Part shown: positions 12,262 to 24,659 of the stretch, piece after piece
Numbering within the stretch: the stretch's first letter is position 1
How the letters are laid out: each line of letters starts with the position of its first letter
Assembly (NCBI RefSeq): GCF_910596095.1
Contig: NC_056548.1
Span: 14,042,651-14,106,650 of the forward strand
Origin: Thunnus maccoyii
Lineage: Eukaryota > Chordata > Actinopteri > Scombriformes > Scombridae
DNA length: 64,000 nucleotides
Direction: 5' to 3'
Notes under the pieces: generated by a model
The model's input: the letters and a program-made list of their open reading frames with translations, nothing else
Databases searched by the model: none
What the model was told of the DNA's origin: nothing
Position numbers and translations under genes: made by a program

Positions 12262-14166
12262 ATGGTGACCGTTGGTGAGTGGCTAACAAGCTAATTTATC
12301 CTCTGGAATCGTGTATTTGCTCCAAAAAAGAAAGATTGCATTAGTAGTTTGAGTTTCAATAAATATTTATAAGAATCCACTTTCTCTATAGCATTAATAA
12401 AACAAAACTAACCCAGATCTAGCTGTCATCTTAGAGCCCATGCTAAGGAAGTAAGCTAAACATTCACACCGTTCCAGCTAGCACAGGTGCTATCTAAGCT
12501 ACACCTTGGCTTGACTATCACTAATCAATAGTAGTTGATGGAAGTCGATATGTGACTTTCTGACACCTATTTTATACTGCCAATATGGCCAGGTCTTCCT
12601 TGTAAAAGTACGTCAAAAATGTATCTCAAGAGATTTCTGGTTAAATAAATTAATAATAATAAGGTGGTATAAGGTGAGTGTCCTTTGTCGCAGTGGAGCT
12701 GTTGAGTCTGCTGCTGGTGGCAGTGCTGTGGGGCTGCACCAACCCTTTCCTGAAGAAAGGCACAGAGGGGATAGAAAATGTGTCACAGACCAGCAGGGTC
12801 TCGCAGCTACTGGCTGAGGTCAAGTTTCTTTTCCTCAATCTCAAGGTAAACTCAGAGATCAGGGTTTTGATTTTGGTTTTTTGCCATTGTGCAAGTTTGT
12901 AATGATTACTTTATCAAAATAAATTGGTGTAATAACACCTTTTTCCTTTTTATCTTGGTGCCCAGTACCTCATCCCGTTTCTGCTGAACCAGAGTGGCTC
13001 TCTGGTCTACTATTACACCCTTTCCACCACAGGTGAGCTGCCTCAAGTTTAACATCATCACTGTCTGACTGCAGCCTCTGTTATAATGAAAAATGTAGGG
13101 AAGAATGGGTTCATTTTTGACTCTGGTCAATATACCTTTTTCACAGAAGACATTTTCAAAAGCCCAGGTGAGGCTAATGATATCAATTATGGCTCAGTTT
13201 CACCAAGTGTCCCTAAATCATCCTAGTACGCCAGCATGCAGCATGGGCCCTAGAGCCCTAAATATCACCTAAATATCCTGCACCTGTTTATTTATTATAT
13301 TTAAATGGTATTTTTAAAGAAAAAGAAACCAGGAAGTGTTTTTTAGAATCTCATAGAAACTAATAAACATGCTTATGAATAAGAGATCCAAACTTAAGGA
13401 CCACACCGTATTTATGCATTCATGTTTTTTAATTTGTCATAGTAGGTAAAGGCATCACAGGTGTTACTAATAACATTAACAATGGCTCTGTTTTGATTAA
13501 ATGTCCCAGTAAGCCGTCGCAGTCAGCCAGCACATACAATACAAGGACCCTGAAACTGAAGCAGCTAAATGCAACGCATTATTTATGCGTCTTCTACTTT
13601 GACATGTCAATCTAATAATTAGAGCATTTGATAAGAAAATATTATACCCAGATCTTCCTCCTTTTCTTCTTATCCAGAGTTATCTCTTGCTGTTCCTGTG
13701 GCCAACTCTCTCACCTTCCTTTGCACTCTGCTCACTGGCAAGTTACTGGGCGAAGAGTTTGGAGGCAAACGTAAGTGACTCATGTTATGTCGGTGATATG
13801 GATACTACTATATTGGCAAGCTTTTCAGCTCGAGTCCAGTCACACAGCTGCTTACGTTGATTCACACAGGGACACATCTAGGAAACTAAGATGCTCCAAC
13901 ACTTAGGAGCAAACACTAGACTACTGGAACACATTCAGACATGTTTGAACAAGAATTGCTCAATATTACTTCTCTACGCCTCTGTGCTCTGTCTTTTAAG
14001 ATATGCCTCTTTAAAAACTTTAATTTCCCTTCATATCCTCCCTCACATCTTTCTTTTTTCAGAGGCTCTTGCAGGGATGTTCCTCACCATGGTTGGCATC
14101 ACTTTGTGTGTGATAAGCTCCATTGAGGACTCTGGGAAGCAGGATATGACTCAGTCCGTGCACTAA
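12262..14166 (+). CDS. tmem234: Transmembrane protein 234
   Basis: Five coding exons: 12262-12274, 12694-12845, 12966-13032, 13678-13770 and 14063-14166. All introns are GT-AG and phases join without gaps, giving 142 residues ending in TAA at 14164-14166. The product aligns along its length with human TMEM234: LWGCTNPFLKK (human LWGGTQPLLKR), PFLLNQSGSL.YY.TL, LSLAVPVANSL, GKLLGEEFGGK and AGMFLTMVGITLC. It has about four hydrophobic helices and belongs to the TMEM234/DMT-like membrane family. As I recall, TMEM234 is reported in kidney glomerulus, but its molecular role is unsettled. The C-terminal tail is shorter than in human. Exon 1 codes for only four residues plus one base. It converges tail-to-tail on dcdc2b, as in mammals. 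Confidence 0.93.
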
Positions 14167-15445
14167 TGGTGACCTGTCTCGATCAGAAGATCAAGGATAT
14201 ACCTTCCTGTGAGCAGATAACACAGAAGTACAGAGTGGCAAAGCAGAGCTGGCGCCGGACTTGAGGGGGCAATTTGGATTCAGGCAGCAACTACTTAGAG
14301 CAACGGTTTCTGGTGGGAGAATTGTGCCTAAATGAACTCAGCGTGAGCTTTAAAAGACCTGCCTAGAAACTCTCACACCAAGTTGAAGGGGAAGTGGGTT
14401 CAAGTAGGGTTCACCCCAGAGCGAGACCAGATTTATGGAGTTTGCATAGAAGTCGGTGGTTGTTAACTTCTACTTTTTAGCACTCTGCTGCCCCACCATG
14501 TGACTAGCATCTGCATAAACACTATAGAGACCACATACAAATAAGGCTGGCGTTTGAAACGAACCAATTAGGTGTCACCTCCTGGTTTAACAGGGGCATT
14601 TTACTGCGACTGCCTTTTGTCAGCTTCGATGTGTGGGAAAGAGCAGGACACAGGAGAGGACATATTTCTATTTAGCTTGAGGGTAAAGTTGTTTTTCATT
14701 CACTTATTTTTCTTCTCCTCTTTATTCTTCCCCTGCTGCATCATATACATGATGTATTACTGAGGTAGATGCAACGTAGTTCCTTTTTTTTTTTTTTTAC
14801 GAAGATTAATAAGGACTTAGTTGCTTTAACAGCCAGTGACCTTGCTGTATGTTCTGTAAATATGTCTGGACAAGTTGTAGAGTAATCAGAAATACATCCC
14901 ATACATAGTAATATATATTTTTATTATCACAGTATTTAATTGACACAAGACTTTGCATTGTCGTGATCTCTTATTGTGATTTCACATCACAAATGTCTGC
15001 AAACCGAGATACATCGGAAATGTCCCAAAATATTGTTTCTTGTGTACATCTTGTATGTGGAATAAATTGCATCATTGAACATCTACACATTATCTGCATC
15101 AGAATTATCCTTGCATCAAACACTACCTTAGGTTCATCATTGTCTTTGTTCAGACTGTGTTGATTTAACTGTGTGATCATTTTCAAAGTGAATTGTAATA
15201 CATAGAAATAGAGCACGTGATATCGTGTGGATCTTCTGTTGTGTTCTTATTTGAGCGTGGTCACATTTTTGACTCTAACAATTGCTAAAAAAAAAAAACA
15301 ACAACAACATAAATTCAATGTTGTTACTTGGCTCATAACCACAGTTAAAATACAATCAATCTAACATTCATTTAGCCGCATAGGTCACATCAAAACAGTA
15401 AGTTATCTGCTGTGCTTGTGGCTGTAGTTCAGCTGTTGGTGGTTA
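14167..15445. other. Convergent 3' UTR region of tmem234 and dcdc2b
   Basis: No coding sequence is supported. A poly(A) signal for tmem234 may be AATAAA at 15061-15066, with GT-rich DNA after it. The facing dcdc2b 3' UTR would occupy the right part; TTTATT at about 14919 could be its reversed signal, so the two transcripts might overlap. Short A and T runs occur at about 14787 and 15287. Confidence 0.45.
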
Positions 15446-18400
15446 TTATGATGTGAGCTCTTTGAAGCTTCTGTGCTCATCAATCACTGCTCCTTCCTGA
15501 TGATGATGATGGTTCTGTTCTAGTTTTATTGATGGGGAGTCCCGAGGGCTCTCCTGCAAAAATATTAAAAGTGTAAAAGCAGAAATAATCAAGCACACAT
15601 TTTCTTGGACCTACTTATGGTGCTGCCAAACGAGACAACTTGCCTTTTCTCTTTGAAATTCCTTGTTCCTTCCTCGAATTCCTCGGTGAGAGTTGGACGA
15701 CAGAGGCCTCGACTTTGATGACGTCTGCTTCAGCTCAGGCTCCTTTTGAGTCAAGTGACACATCGATCACTGATTATGTTTTTCGTGTCCGTGTACTCAT
15801 TCTAAGCTGTTACACATTGCAAGCAGTTGCTAAGTGAGTGGGTGTGTGTACCGATATTTCAGCAGCAGACTCCTCAGCTCTCGCAGTATTTTCTGTCATA
15901 TCCTGAGCATCCGTTAACGTCGTCTGTTCCACATCGTCATGTTCAGATGATGACGCCTTTTAAAAGGACAAAAAAAAAAGAAGTTATTTTCTGAACCCAT
16001 TTAATGCAGAAAAAGTTGACTGAACACTTTTTATAGGATTGGATGATTAAATGCAACCACCCACTCACACTTACTCTACCTGCTTTCCGTTGTGTTTGTG
16101 TGGGTGTTCTCGTGCTTTATAATTTGTGCATGTCTCTTGAGAAAAACAGATAGGGTTTTATGTGGGTTTTTTTTTCCACACACTCGTGCTTGTGACAGTG
16201 AATAAATAACTGTACTTTGCACACAAATGAAAGAATAACGTGGATATTAGTGTGTCAGACAGGAATTTATACAATAGATTGTTTTTTCTGGACTGGTTGC
16301 TGTTTTTGCTTTTCCATTTTCAGACAAAAATATGTCACATAATCTGGCAAGGGCACCATAATCCATAAACATAATCATATAAACATATTTCTTATCCAGA
16401 CCATTATGGATCCATTTTCCTGAATCGATCATTTTCTAAATTATACCTTCAATGTCTGTCCCTTATGCTTGTACCTGTTAGGGAAGCTGATAGCAAATAA
16501 ATGTGAAAGATAGCAATTTTTCCCGATTTCTTCATTTACATAATAAGCAATATATTAACATAGAGTTTGTGTTCGGCCTACCTGCTGTGTGCTGTGCAGA
16601 AGATCATTTGTGTTGATTTGTTCCTCATCCTCCACTATTTCTGCCACTCTCTTTAGATGGAAAGTGAGAGACAGATTTAGATTCGCCCATGTATTAAGCA
16701 TATCTTCTAAGTAATGAAAAAATGCCTCCTTCTGTGATATTTTATCATGTATTTATAAGCCTGAAAGGACATTGAGATGACTGTAAAGCTAACCTGGTCG
16801 ACAGGAAGCTCTGTAGCTGTGTTCTCATCTTCCTGCACCTCCTCGGCTCCTCTGACCTCCTCTCTCCTCTTCCGTGCTCCCCCTTTAAACACGCTGCGCT
16901 GGACTGTAATACAAACGTTCATTGTGAATGTGAAAAATGTCAATTTAAAACTCAATATATTAAGTTAGATTCTGAAAAAAACAAAACAGAATGATGGGAG
17001 ATCTTAACCAGATCCGTTGCTGAGTGGTGGTCTCGGCTGCCCTCGGTTTTTGCGGATCTTGACCGGCCTGGCGAAGAACATGGATGTCTCATCGGCTCCT
17101 TCTCTCCGGCTCCTCTGCTGTGTGGCTTGTGGAGCCGCAGCTTCGTCTCCTGTCGACTTCACCCTCCGCCCGTCTGACATCTGACATTCATAGGATACAA
17201 CTGAATTAAAGTCACTTCATGTATGGTGAATTACATAAAGATAAAACTGCTTTCTGCACTTTTTGTCTCACTGTTTTCGTTTTTTTTACCTCTGGGGACT
17301 CGAGGAGAGCTGAGTCACTGTACTGGTCTTCTGGACCGCTTTCTGCTTTCCTGTTCTGAGAGAAAAACAGAAGATGTCCATTACCTGTTTTTGTTTTTTA
17401 AGTTAGTTATCTTTTTACAGCTGACATTTTGCAAATGAACTGCAGGCTGCAGAGTAACAATGCTGAGAAAGTATTTTTATGGCATGAAGGCAAGGTGAGT
17501 AAATTGCATTATAAACTGAATTTAGCAAATGGATTAGTTACCTGAGCCCTCCTCAACATCCTTCTCTTTCCTGGGTAATACCTACAAAATCAAGAAAACA
17601 ATCATTAATTCAATCATTATTTTATTTTAGAATGCTGAAAGGTCAGCCCAGATGCACATAAACACACACACACACACACACACATGCAGGACCTTGCATA
17701 ACAATACCTCTCTGTGGCTTTTGAAACCATCAGCTCCACATATGGAAGTTTCTTGAACCTTTCAGTACCCACGGCAACGTAGCAGTGGCCGGTCTCTAGC
17801 TCCCCAGCAGAAGACACAGTCACTCCTTCCAAAGAGCACAACCTGATAAAGCGCAGGGGGTTAGAGCCACATTTACTGGATTTTATCTCTCTTTTTGTAT
17901 TCATTGAGTATGTGAGAGTGTGTTTCTGTCAGTGTCACTGACCTGCGCACAGCTCCGGTCCGTAAACTGACTTTTTCTGTGACCAGACTCAGGATCTGCT
18001 CCAGGTCCTGCTGCATGCTCCGAGGGATGATGAATCGGAATGGCGCACACAGGAAATCTCCATTACGGAAAACGCTGAAACATTACAGGGAGTGATGCTC
18101 AGATGCTTTGTATGTACACTTTGGATGATTGTGCGTTTGCATGTACACTGTCCTACTCACTGTATAATGCAAGGTACAGGTATAAACTTCTTCCATCTGG
18201 CTGAGACATTTGGCCTCTGGATGATTTTTGCCTGCAGGGGGACATTCAGAAAATAAGATGCATCATGCAGCAGAACATCATAATGTTGTCATTTCCTCAC
18301 CGATATTGAAAATTCCCTCCTCGGATTTACGTCATCCGTGTTCTACCCATCGGATACATTGCACGTCCATCACAGCGAAATCAGTGATCCAAAACATATA

Positions 18401-20214
18401 ATGACTGAGTGAATATTCTGCTCATGTCAGCTCAAGAGCCGCAGCCATGGAAACCAGCGTCACTCCAAGACTTTTTCGATGGCACATTCACATGACGCGT
18501 CTGATCCGAGGGCTCCTGTCAAATTTGCTACCCATGTCGTCCCATATCAATGAAATCTGGAGCCAATATCTGCGTCTGCCTTTGATAAACGTAGCTGGAC
18601 TAAATCAATCAGCTCAAGCAGACACTGATAATCTTCCCTTATTGTTTTTACTTTGAAGTAGCAGACGTTTAATGCATTTACAGTGTCTCTGAGGGAAAGA
18701 AAAGAGGCGTGGGGTGGTGAATGTGGGCATTAGGCCTGCCCAGACATGCACATAGCCCTGATAACACTGTGTGGAAGCCTAACTCTTTGTTTCACCGGCA
18801 GGATAAAACACATTCACATGCGGACACACTTCCTGTATTGCTCCACAGCAACCACAACACAGGCATGTAAGACTTTAAAACCAAACACACAGGCTAAAAA
18901 AAAAAAAAAGAAAACATTTCTTTCCAAATGGCGGACTTCCAAGGCACACACAATTACTCTCCACTCTTTTATGTTTTTCAGAAAAGTAGCTCTGATGGCT
19001 TAAGACAGCAGAAAGCACACTCTGGGTCTGAAAAACCAAGCAGTGTGACCCTTGCCAGCTGGTTGGAATACAAAGCGAGCACTTGTCAATATGAGTGGCT
19101 CTATGTGTGTATTTTTGTGTGTGCGGCTTTGAAATTGATTTTGTGTGATCATGCAAAAAGAGGCTCTCTTTGCATAATGCCTCCCTTTCATTTTACAATA
19201 AAAAAAAAGGTCAAATTCTAACAACTAAAGAGAAAAGAGCTCAGATTCATTCAGAGGATTTTTCGTGAAATCATAACCTCTGATGCACTCTGGGAATTTT
19301 CTGATCTCTGACGATAACCAGCTTTAATTACTGAATCTAATGTCACTTGAGAGCCCTGAAAGGGCGCCCTGCAAGCACTGACTGACTGTTTGATGGACAG
19401 CACAATGATTAGCTCATTAATTCCGGTAATTTACATGACAACCAGTGGCATCAATGGGACCGACAGCGCAAAAAGAGTGCTTATTGAAATAATCTAACTA
19501 ATGCTAACATAACAATGTGTTGTCAAATTTATAGGCAAATCTGATCTCCTCTGTAATGGAAAATCCTGCACTGAACCACACACGGACTCATTTTCATATT
19601 TGACTTGGCAGGAGTTCAACTTGATATGAGCACAGTATGGCCTGGTGGTGCATTCCTCCTGGTTAGACTGGGATTAATGAGTGATGGACTGTTACCGCTG
19701 GCCTTAAAAGAAGCTGCCCACATGAGAAAATACTGGAACAGCCTACCTGAGTTTCTTCACGGGCAGCGGGCTGCTTTTTCATTCCTGCGTTCAGGTAACT
19801 ATACATGAGAAGAACACATATGATGAAGAAAAGCCTGCAAGACGCCTGCTGTATCATTCAAACACATCCTGAATTCATTTTAGAGCTAGAAAAGCAATGT
19901 ATTATAGTAGATAATAGATTTTGTACTCACTCCAGTTTCTTGAACCTCTCAAAGCCAGCAGCAACATACTGGGCTCCTGTCTGAAGGTCTTGAAGCTCTG
20001 TGACCCTGTGGCCCTGTTTGGGGGTGTACAGAGTCCTGACGGCAAGTGGAGCACCGATGTTCTGGGTCACGTCATTTAGAAAGGCCTCCATAGTGGCCAC
20101 TTGTCGCTGGTTGACTATGAACCTCCGTCCGCTGTAGAAGGGGTCTCCATTCCTGTACACCACCACGCTCTTCACCGGAGGCAGAAGAGTTGCGGCTGCA
20201 GTGCCGGCAGCCAT
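15446..20214 (-). CDS. dcdc2b: Doublecortin domain-containing protein 2B
   Basis: Thirteen coding exons, listed 5' to 3': 19931-20214, 19747-19798, 18161-18231, 17943-18074, 17708-17842, 17542-17581, 17290-17355, 17009-17180, 16794-16903, 16582-16650, 15852-15956, 15644-15742 and 15446-15553. Phases join throughout, giving 480 residues. The first DCX domain (about residues 13-95) reads [13 protein letters not shown]...EAFLNDVT...[12 protein letters not shown]. The second (about 135-230) reads VFRNGDF...GAVRR...[20 protein letters not shown] domains bind microtubules, and the DCDC2 group acts at axonemes and primary cilia. The tail holds [17 protein letters not shown], close to human DCDC2. 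Assignment to 2B rests on the flanking tmem234 and iqcc. The 99-bp exon 15644-15742 uses a GC donor and is the least certain. An acceptor-like TAACAG just upstream of the ATG suggests a non-coding first exon. Confidence 0.88.
17662..17684. repeat. CA microsatellite
   Basis: About 11 CA units in dcdc2b intron 5, about 24 bp beyond the exon 5 donor. Length changes here could affect splicing, but nothing in the sequence shows this. Confidence 0.9.
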
Positions 20215-21526
20215 CTCTGGGCCAGCTGTTACACACACACACACACAAATGTAGAGTGCTTTTGAGCCCAAACACACACACACACACACACATACACCAC
20301 ATAATTCTCTCTCTATACACAAAAACAGACATGTAGTGCTACTAACTAAACCTTGAGTTGCATCTACTGACCACCTTCATACACTCATACTACATTCTTT
20401 GAGTCACACTTGTTCAACATGATCTTCCATACAGACACACTAATCAGTCACTCACAACGTCCAGTGGAGGATGAAGCAGGGAAAACCGCAGAATTGAAGG
20501 CAAAGGTGAAAAATCAGTCCTTTCTGTTGTTGTGGTCTGTCTGGACTCCCACTCACACACGTTCCGCTCACTCTATCCCCCCCTAACACACACACACACA
20601 CACACACACTACTCCACTGACGGCAGTGAGTATTTCCTGGTTGCTATGGCAGCATGGCCAGCAATGACTGGCTTTGTGGGCCAAACCATCGGCAGCAACC
20701 ACAACAAAAGAGACAGACAGAGGAGGGGAGAATGGGTGGGTCGCTGCGTTGCAAGCTGAATCAATAAGATAACAGCTACACCTTGTTGTCTGTATTTTCC
20801 TGAAATGTGCCAAAATAACAGTGAATAATAGCAATATAAAGCAAGTTCAAGTACCTGAAGCTCACAGAAGCATTACTGAAAATTCTCAAGTGACCCTTTT
20901 TATATATAACATTTTTAAATATATACATATGTTTTTTAGAGTTGGAGAGTGCAGCTTTTACTCTCTTTACTGTTTTTTACCCTCTAAATGCGTCTTCCCA
21001 TGCGTGCTCTTCAATGACATTAATAGCAAAAGACAACAGCAGCTTAATAGGAGACTGTCATGTGAATATCTGTAGGATGAACTTCTCATGTGATCAGTGA
21101 GAGCTCATTCATTATGATCCAAATGGGAAATTTGAGCTTCTGAGAAGACAAAACACAAACTTGTTTATAGCTGAGCACCCTCCCTTGAATTCCTTTCAAT
21201 AGACCTTCATCCATCATAATAGTAGCTACCTCAACCTCTCACAGTTTATGCTATTCTGAGGAAAATATGAGTGCAGTGGCAACAACAGCAGAAGAAAGAC
21301 TTTATAGAAAAATAAAATTTATTCATTTTTTACATTAACAAATAACACACAGTGTACATGTTTATTAACTCTTCATATTCTGTCAAACACATTATAAATA
21401 CTACTCTAAAGCAATTTATTTTCCGTGCAGTTGTATGTCCTCATATCTTAAATGGATTCCATTACAGAGAGTTCAGTTGACTGACCGCAGTCAGGCCGTC
21501 GGTCCTGGTTCAGATAACATCTGCTG
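20215..21526. other. Region between dcdc2b start and iqcc end
   Basis: Contains three short CA runs (about 20230-20248, 20272-20292 and 20587-20609) in the 5' region of dcdc2b, and the iqcc 3' UTR with a reversed AATAAA (TTTATT on +) at 21318-21323. Both genes lie on the minus strand, so the dcdc2b promoter is here. No other gene is seen. Confidence 0.55.
21318..21323 (-). terminator. Polyadenylation signal of iqcc
   Basis: AATAAA on the minus strand about 205 bp beyond the iqcc stop codon. It is the first canonical signal downstream and implies a short 3' UTR. Confidence 0.5.
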
Positions 21527-24500
21527 TCAGGATGCACTCAGCCTGTCCTTCAGTGACAAGTACTGCAGGGGAGAGGAAGGAAAGGAAAAAAAACAATCAT
21601 TAAAAGTTTATTTTCTGCAGCAAAGTTTTACCCTGTACTGAAACAGTTGGGTGAGCACACTCCCAGTGCATGACAACAAGTCTATGAGAGGTTTTGGATT
21701 ATATAGTTGAAATTATTAAATATGTTAACATACATATGTATCAGTGGTAGGGCTGAAGAGTTTGAAAAAAATATCAAATTGAAATTATTTTGACTGATAC
21801 TGCAATTGAGACATGATTTGCGATTTTAGAGGGAATTATTATTTTTACATTGTTATTCTCATTTTCATTGAAAAAGATTAAATGATTCTGGTGTGATTTT
21901 TGCAGGGATCTGTATAAAACAATAAAGAATAATTCTGGTCTGAACTGTGATGGATGTTTAGAAAGGCAATTTGGTTTCTAATTTTGCTGTTCGCCATTGT
22001 TTTCTCTTCTAAATAACTCTGCTTCACCTGGAGGTTTGTTTAAAACCTGTATGATCGGTTGACTACTCGTGTTCCTTGTTCTGTTGCTCTCCTTTTGGCA
22101 ATGTCTGCACATTCTTAGGTCTCAGCCATTAACTTGGTGAGTACTGTAGAATATTTTTCAGGCTGCAACTAACGATTATCGTCATGTCGATTAATCTGTT
22201 CTTATTTTCTCCATTAGTCATTTGGTGTAAGAAATGTCAGAAAATGGTGAGAAATGGTGATCACTGTTTCAAAAAGCCCACAGAGATGCCCTAAAATGTC
22301 TTTTTATGTCTTGACCAGCAGTCCTGACCCAAACGTATTCGGTTTATTGTCATAGAAAACCAAAGAAGACCCAGATTGACACAAACTACAACTGCTCTTG
22401 AAAACTGTATGCTGGGGTACACGAGTGGATTCTGCTTATCTCTAGCCTGGGTTTAGTGGAGGTTTATATTAAGTGTTCTCTGTCCACATTACTCCACATT
22501 TTGGCACCTTTACACCTTTTGGAAATGCATGGTGCTTTGTGGAAGCAGTGACGTGGAATTCATGAAAACATTGATTGTGTTAAAAAATAAATTAAAGGAA
22601 TTAAATCAGTACACAGTCTGAGCACAAACAGGCTGAACCATAAAGGCAGCTTTAGTATCCATGATTGTAAGTGTAAGCTGACTTGTCGACTGTAGTCAGT
22701 AAAATAGCTACTTACTTTGTTACTGGGTGCAGGTGTTATTTCTTGTAGAAATGCTGCGTCTTGTGCCTTCTGTACTGACTTTGTCACTAAATAAATTTTC
22801 CTTGCAGCAGAAGCTATTTTCTTACCGCAGGAGACTGCCTCTAAATGTAGGGAAACACTACATCTCTCCCGTCCTCTGCCTTACCTTTTTCCTGCTGTCA
22901 ATGGCCTGTTGGAGCCAGAGCAGCTCCATGGTCAGGGTGTTTCTATGGAGACGCAGGGCCTCTGGGGTACGTGGCACCTCCTGGGCCAAGCAGTACTGCT
23001 GGGGACCTGAAAGAGGGATGGCAAATTCAAAATGACTGCAACCAGACATATTAAACGTGTTTCACAAAGAAAGTATATCTGCATTATTCTTGTAGGTGAA
23101 TATTGATTGTCAAAATCTTATTTCGTTTTTTTTTCTTTAATGAGTTAAAAGCCTTCCCATGTGATGAAATTGCATGCAATGCTGTTTCACCTGAGTTGAT
23201 CCTTTTCTTGAAGCTATTTAAAAGTATTGACACAGGTCACTGACTAATCTTATGTCAACCAATTTGCAGATTTTTTAGTCATTTTCATAAAATCAAGACC
23301 GGAATATTCTTTAAAAAACAAAATGTCTTTTTAAGATAGATACTGTTTGCAACACTTAAACGAGATAGTGCTGAAAAAAAAAGATAAGTGCTGAGAGCAA
23401 GTATCAATTATGGGTTAGAAAGAAATGAATCCTTTAACAATTTTGAGACTCAATGAATTTACCAAGGAAAACCAAACCAAACACCTACTGTTTCCAGGTT
23501 CTCAAATATGAGGATTTTCTGCTTTTCTTTGTTTCATACCATTATAAATTACATATCGTGAGATTTTAGACTGTTGGTTGGACAAAGAAATGCATCGTGA
23601 TGGGCTTTTTCCTCACCATTTCTGAAATTTCATGGCTGTAATCTATTGTGAAGACATTTGTAAGTTTCAGCCCTAAAGCAAGATGCAATTTTGTAACTAA
23701 TGAATAATGAGAGATGGAGACACATACATAAAAAGTTGTCTTATTTCAAAATCTTTAAATGGCCAAGCATATACAAAAAAATAATCTGGGGACACGACCA
23801 CTAAGTGCAAAAATCTCACCTTTGTGAGAGTGACTGTAGTTCATGTCCAGCTCTAAACTGCTCCAGATGGTGGTGGAGTCTCCTGTGCTCTCCATCAACC
23901 CAACAGTGTTTACTTTCTGTCCCTCTCTATTCTCTTTACAACAGTCTATGGAAAGGGAGGTTGGGCTTTTGGTTTGTGAGTCATCTCTCTCAGCTTCAGT
24001 CTTCTGTGGAAGGTGATGAAGATGCTCCTCTCTCTCCTCAGATACGGGAGCTGCTGCCGCCGCTGCTGGGCTCTGGGAACTGGCACTGCCATCTAGTCCT
24101 GGATCTGAGCGTTCACTGGCGCAGCTGCTGGGTCGTAGAAATGGGCCATCCTGGTGATGCATGAGCAACAGCATGAGAAAAATACTGAGAGGCTGATTAA
24201 ATCACACTTTCATTGCAGTTACAGAAACTTACAGTGTCTGTGAAGTGGGGAATGGAGATGACTGTTTCTCTCCACTTTAAGTGGGCCAAGCCTCCATCAA
24301 TCTCGTTCACGATATCTTCAAAGTCTTCTCGTGCACGATAGACTTCTTTTCTCACCAGATATCCACGTGCATATGCCTATAGCGAGCAGAGGAGAGTTAC
24401 AGTAACTATAGTAACGGTGGCTAGTCCACTACTGCAGCTTTGCCTTGACTTTAGTCACGTCAATGCTAAAAACAATAGCCACTATTGGCAACCGTTTTTC

Positions 24501-24659
24501 AGAGTTAGCAGCTGAACACACAGCTAAAACAGCTAAATATCAATTGACGGCAAATCACTACAGGCATAAATACGCAGGTTACATGAAGAAAACTAATTCA
24601 TTAGCTAATGTTATTACCTGAAAATAGGTGAGTATCTTCTCCCATTTGCTCCTGTCCAT
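21527..24659 (-). CDS. iqcc: IQ domain-containing protein C
   Basis: Five coding exons, 5' to 3': 24618-24659, 24233-24376, 23820-24150, 22885-23006 and 21527-21562. All introns are GT-AG and phases join, giving 224 residues. An IQ motif (FQAYARGYLVRKEVYR, about residues 13-28) spans the exon 1/2 junction and would bind calmodulin or a similar EF-hand protein. Next comes the block EIDGGLAHLKWRE, like human EVEGDLGTLQWTE, then an Ala/Glu/Ser-rich low-complexity exon. Near the C terminus [20 protein letters not shown] joins YLSLK, nearly identical to human IQCC ([26 protein letters not shown]). The fish protein stops just after this block, while human IQCC runs on to about 466 residues. Cellular role is poorly known. 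It is head-to-head with fancm and beside dcdc2b, the human order. Confidence 0.9.
22161..22375 (+). mobile_element. Truncated copy of hAT-like MITE family 1 (copy 1 of 5)
   Basis: In iqcc intron 4. Starts GGCTGCAACTAACGATTATC and ends near CAAAGAAGACCCAG, lacking the 3' third and the second terminal repeat. It matches the copy at 26307-26685. Confidence 0.8.

Noticed and set aside
23805..24164. Plus-strand 119-codon frame
   Set aside because: Antisense shadow of iqcc exon 3.
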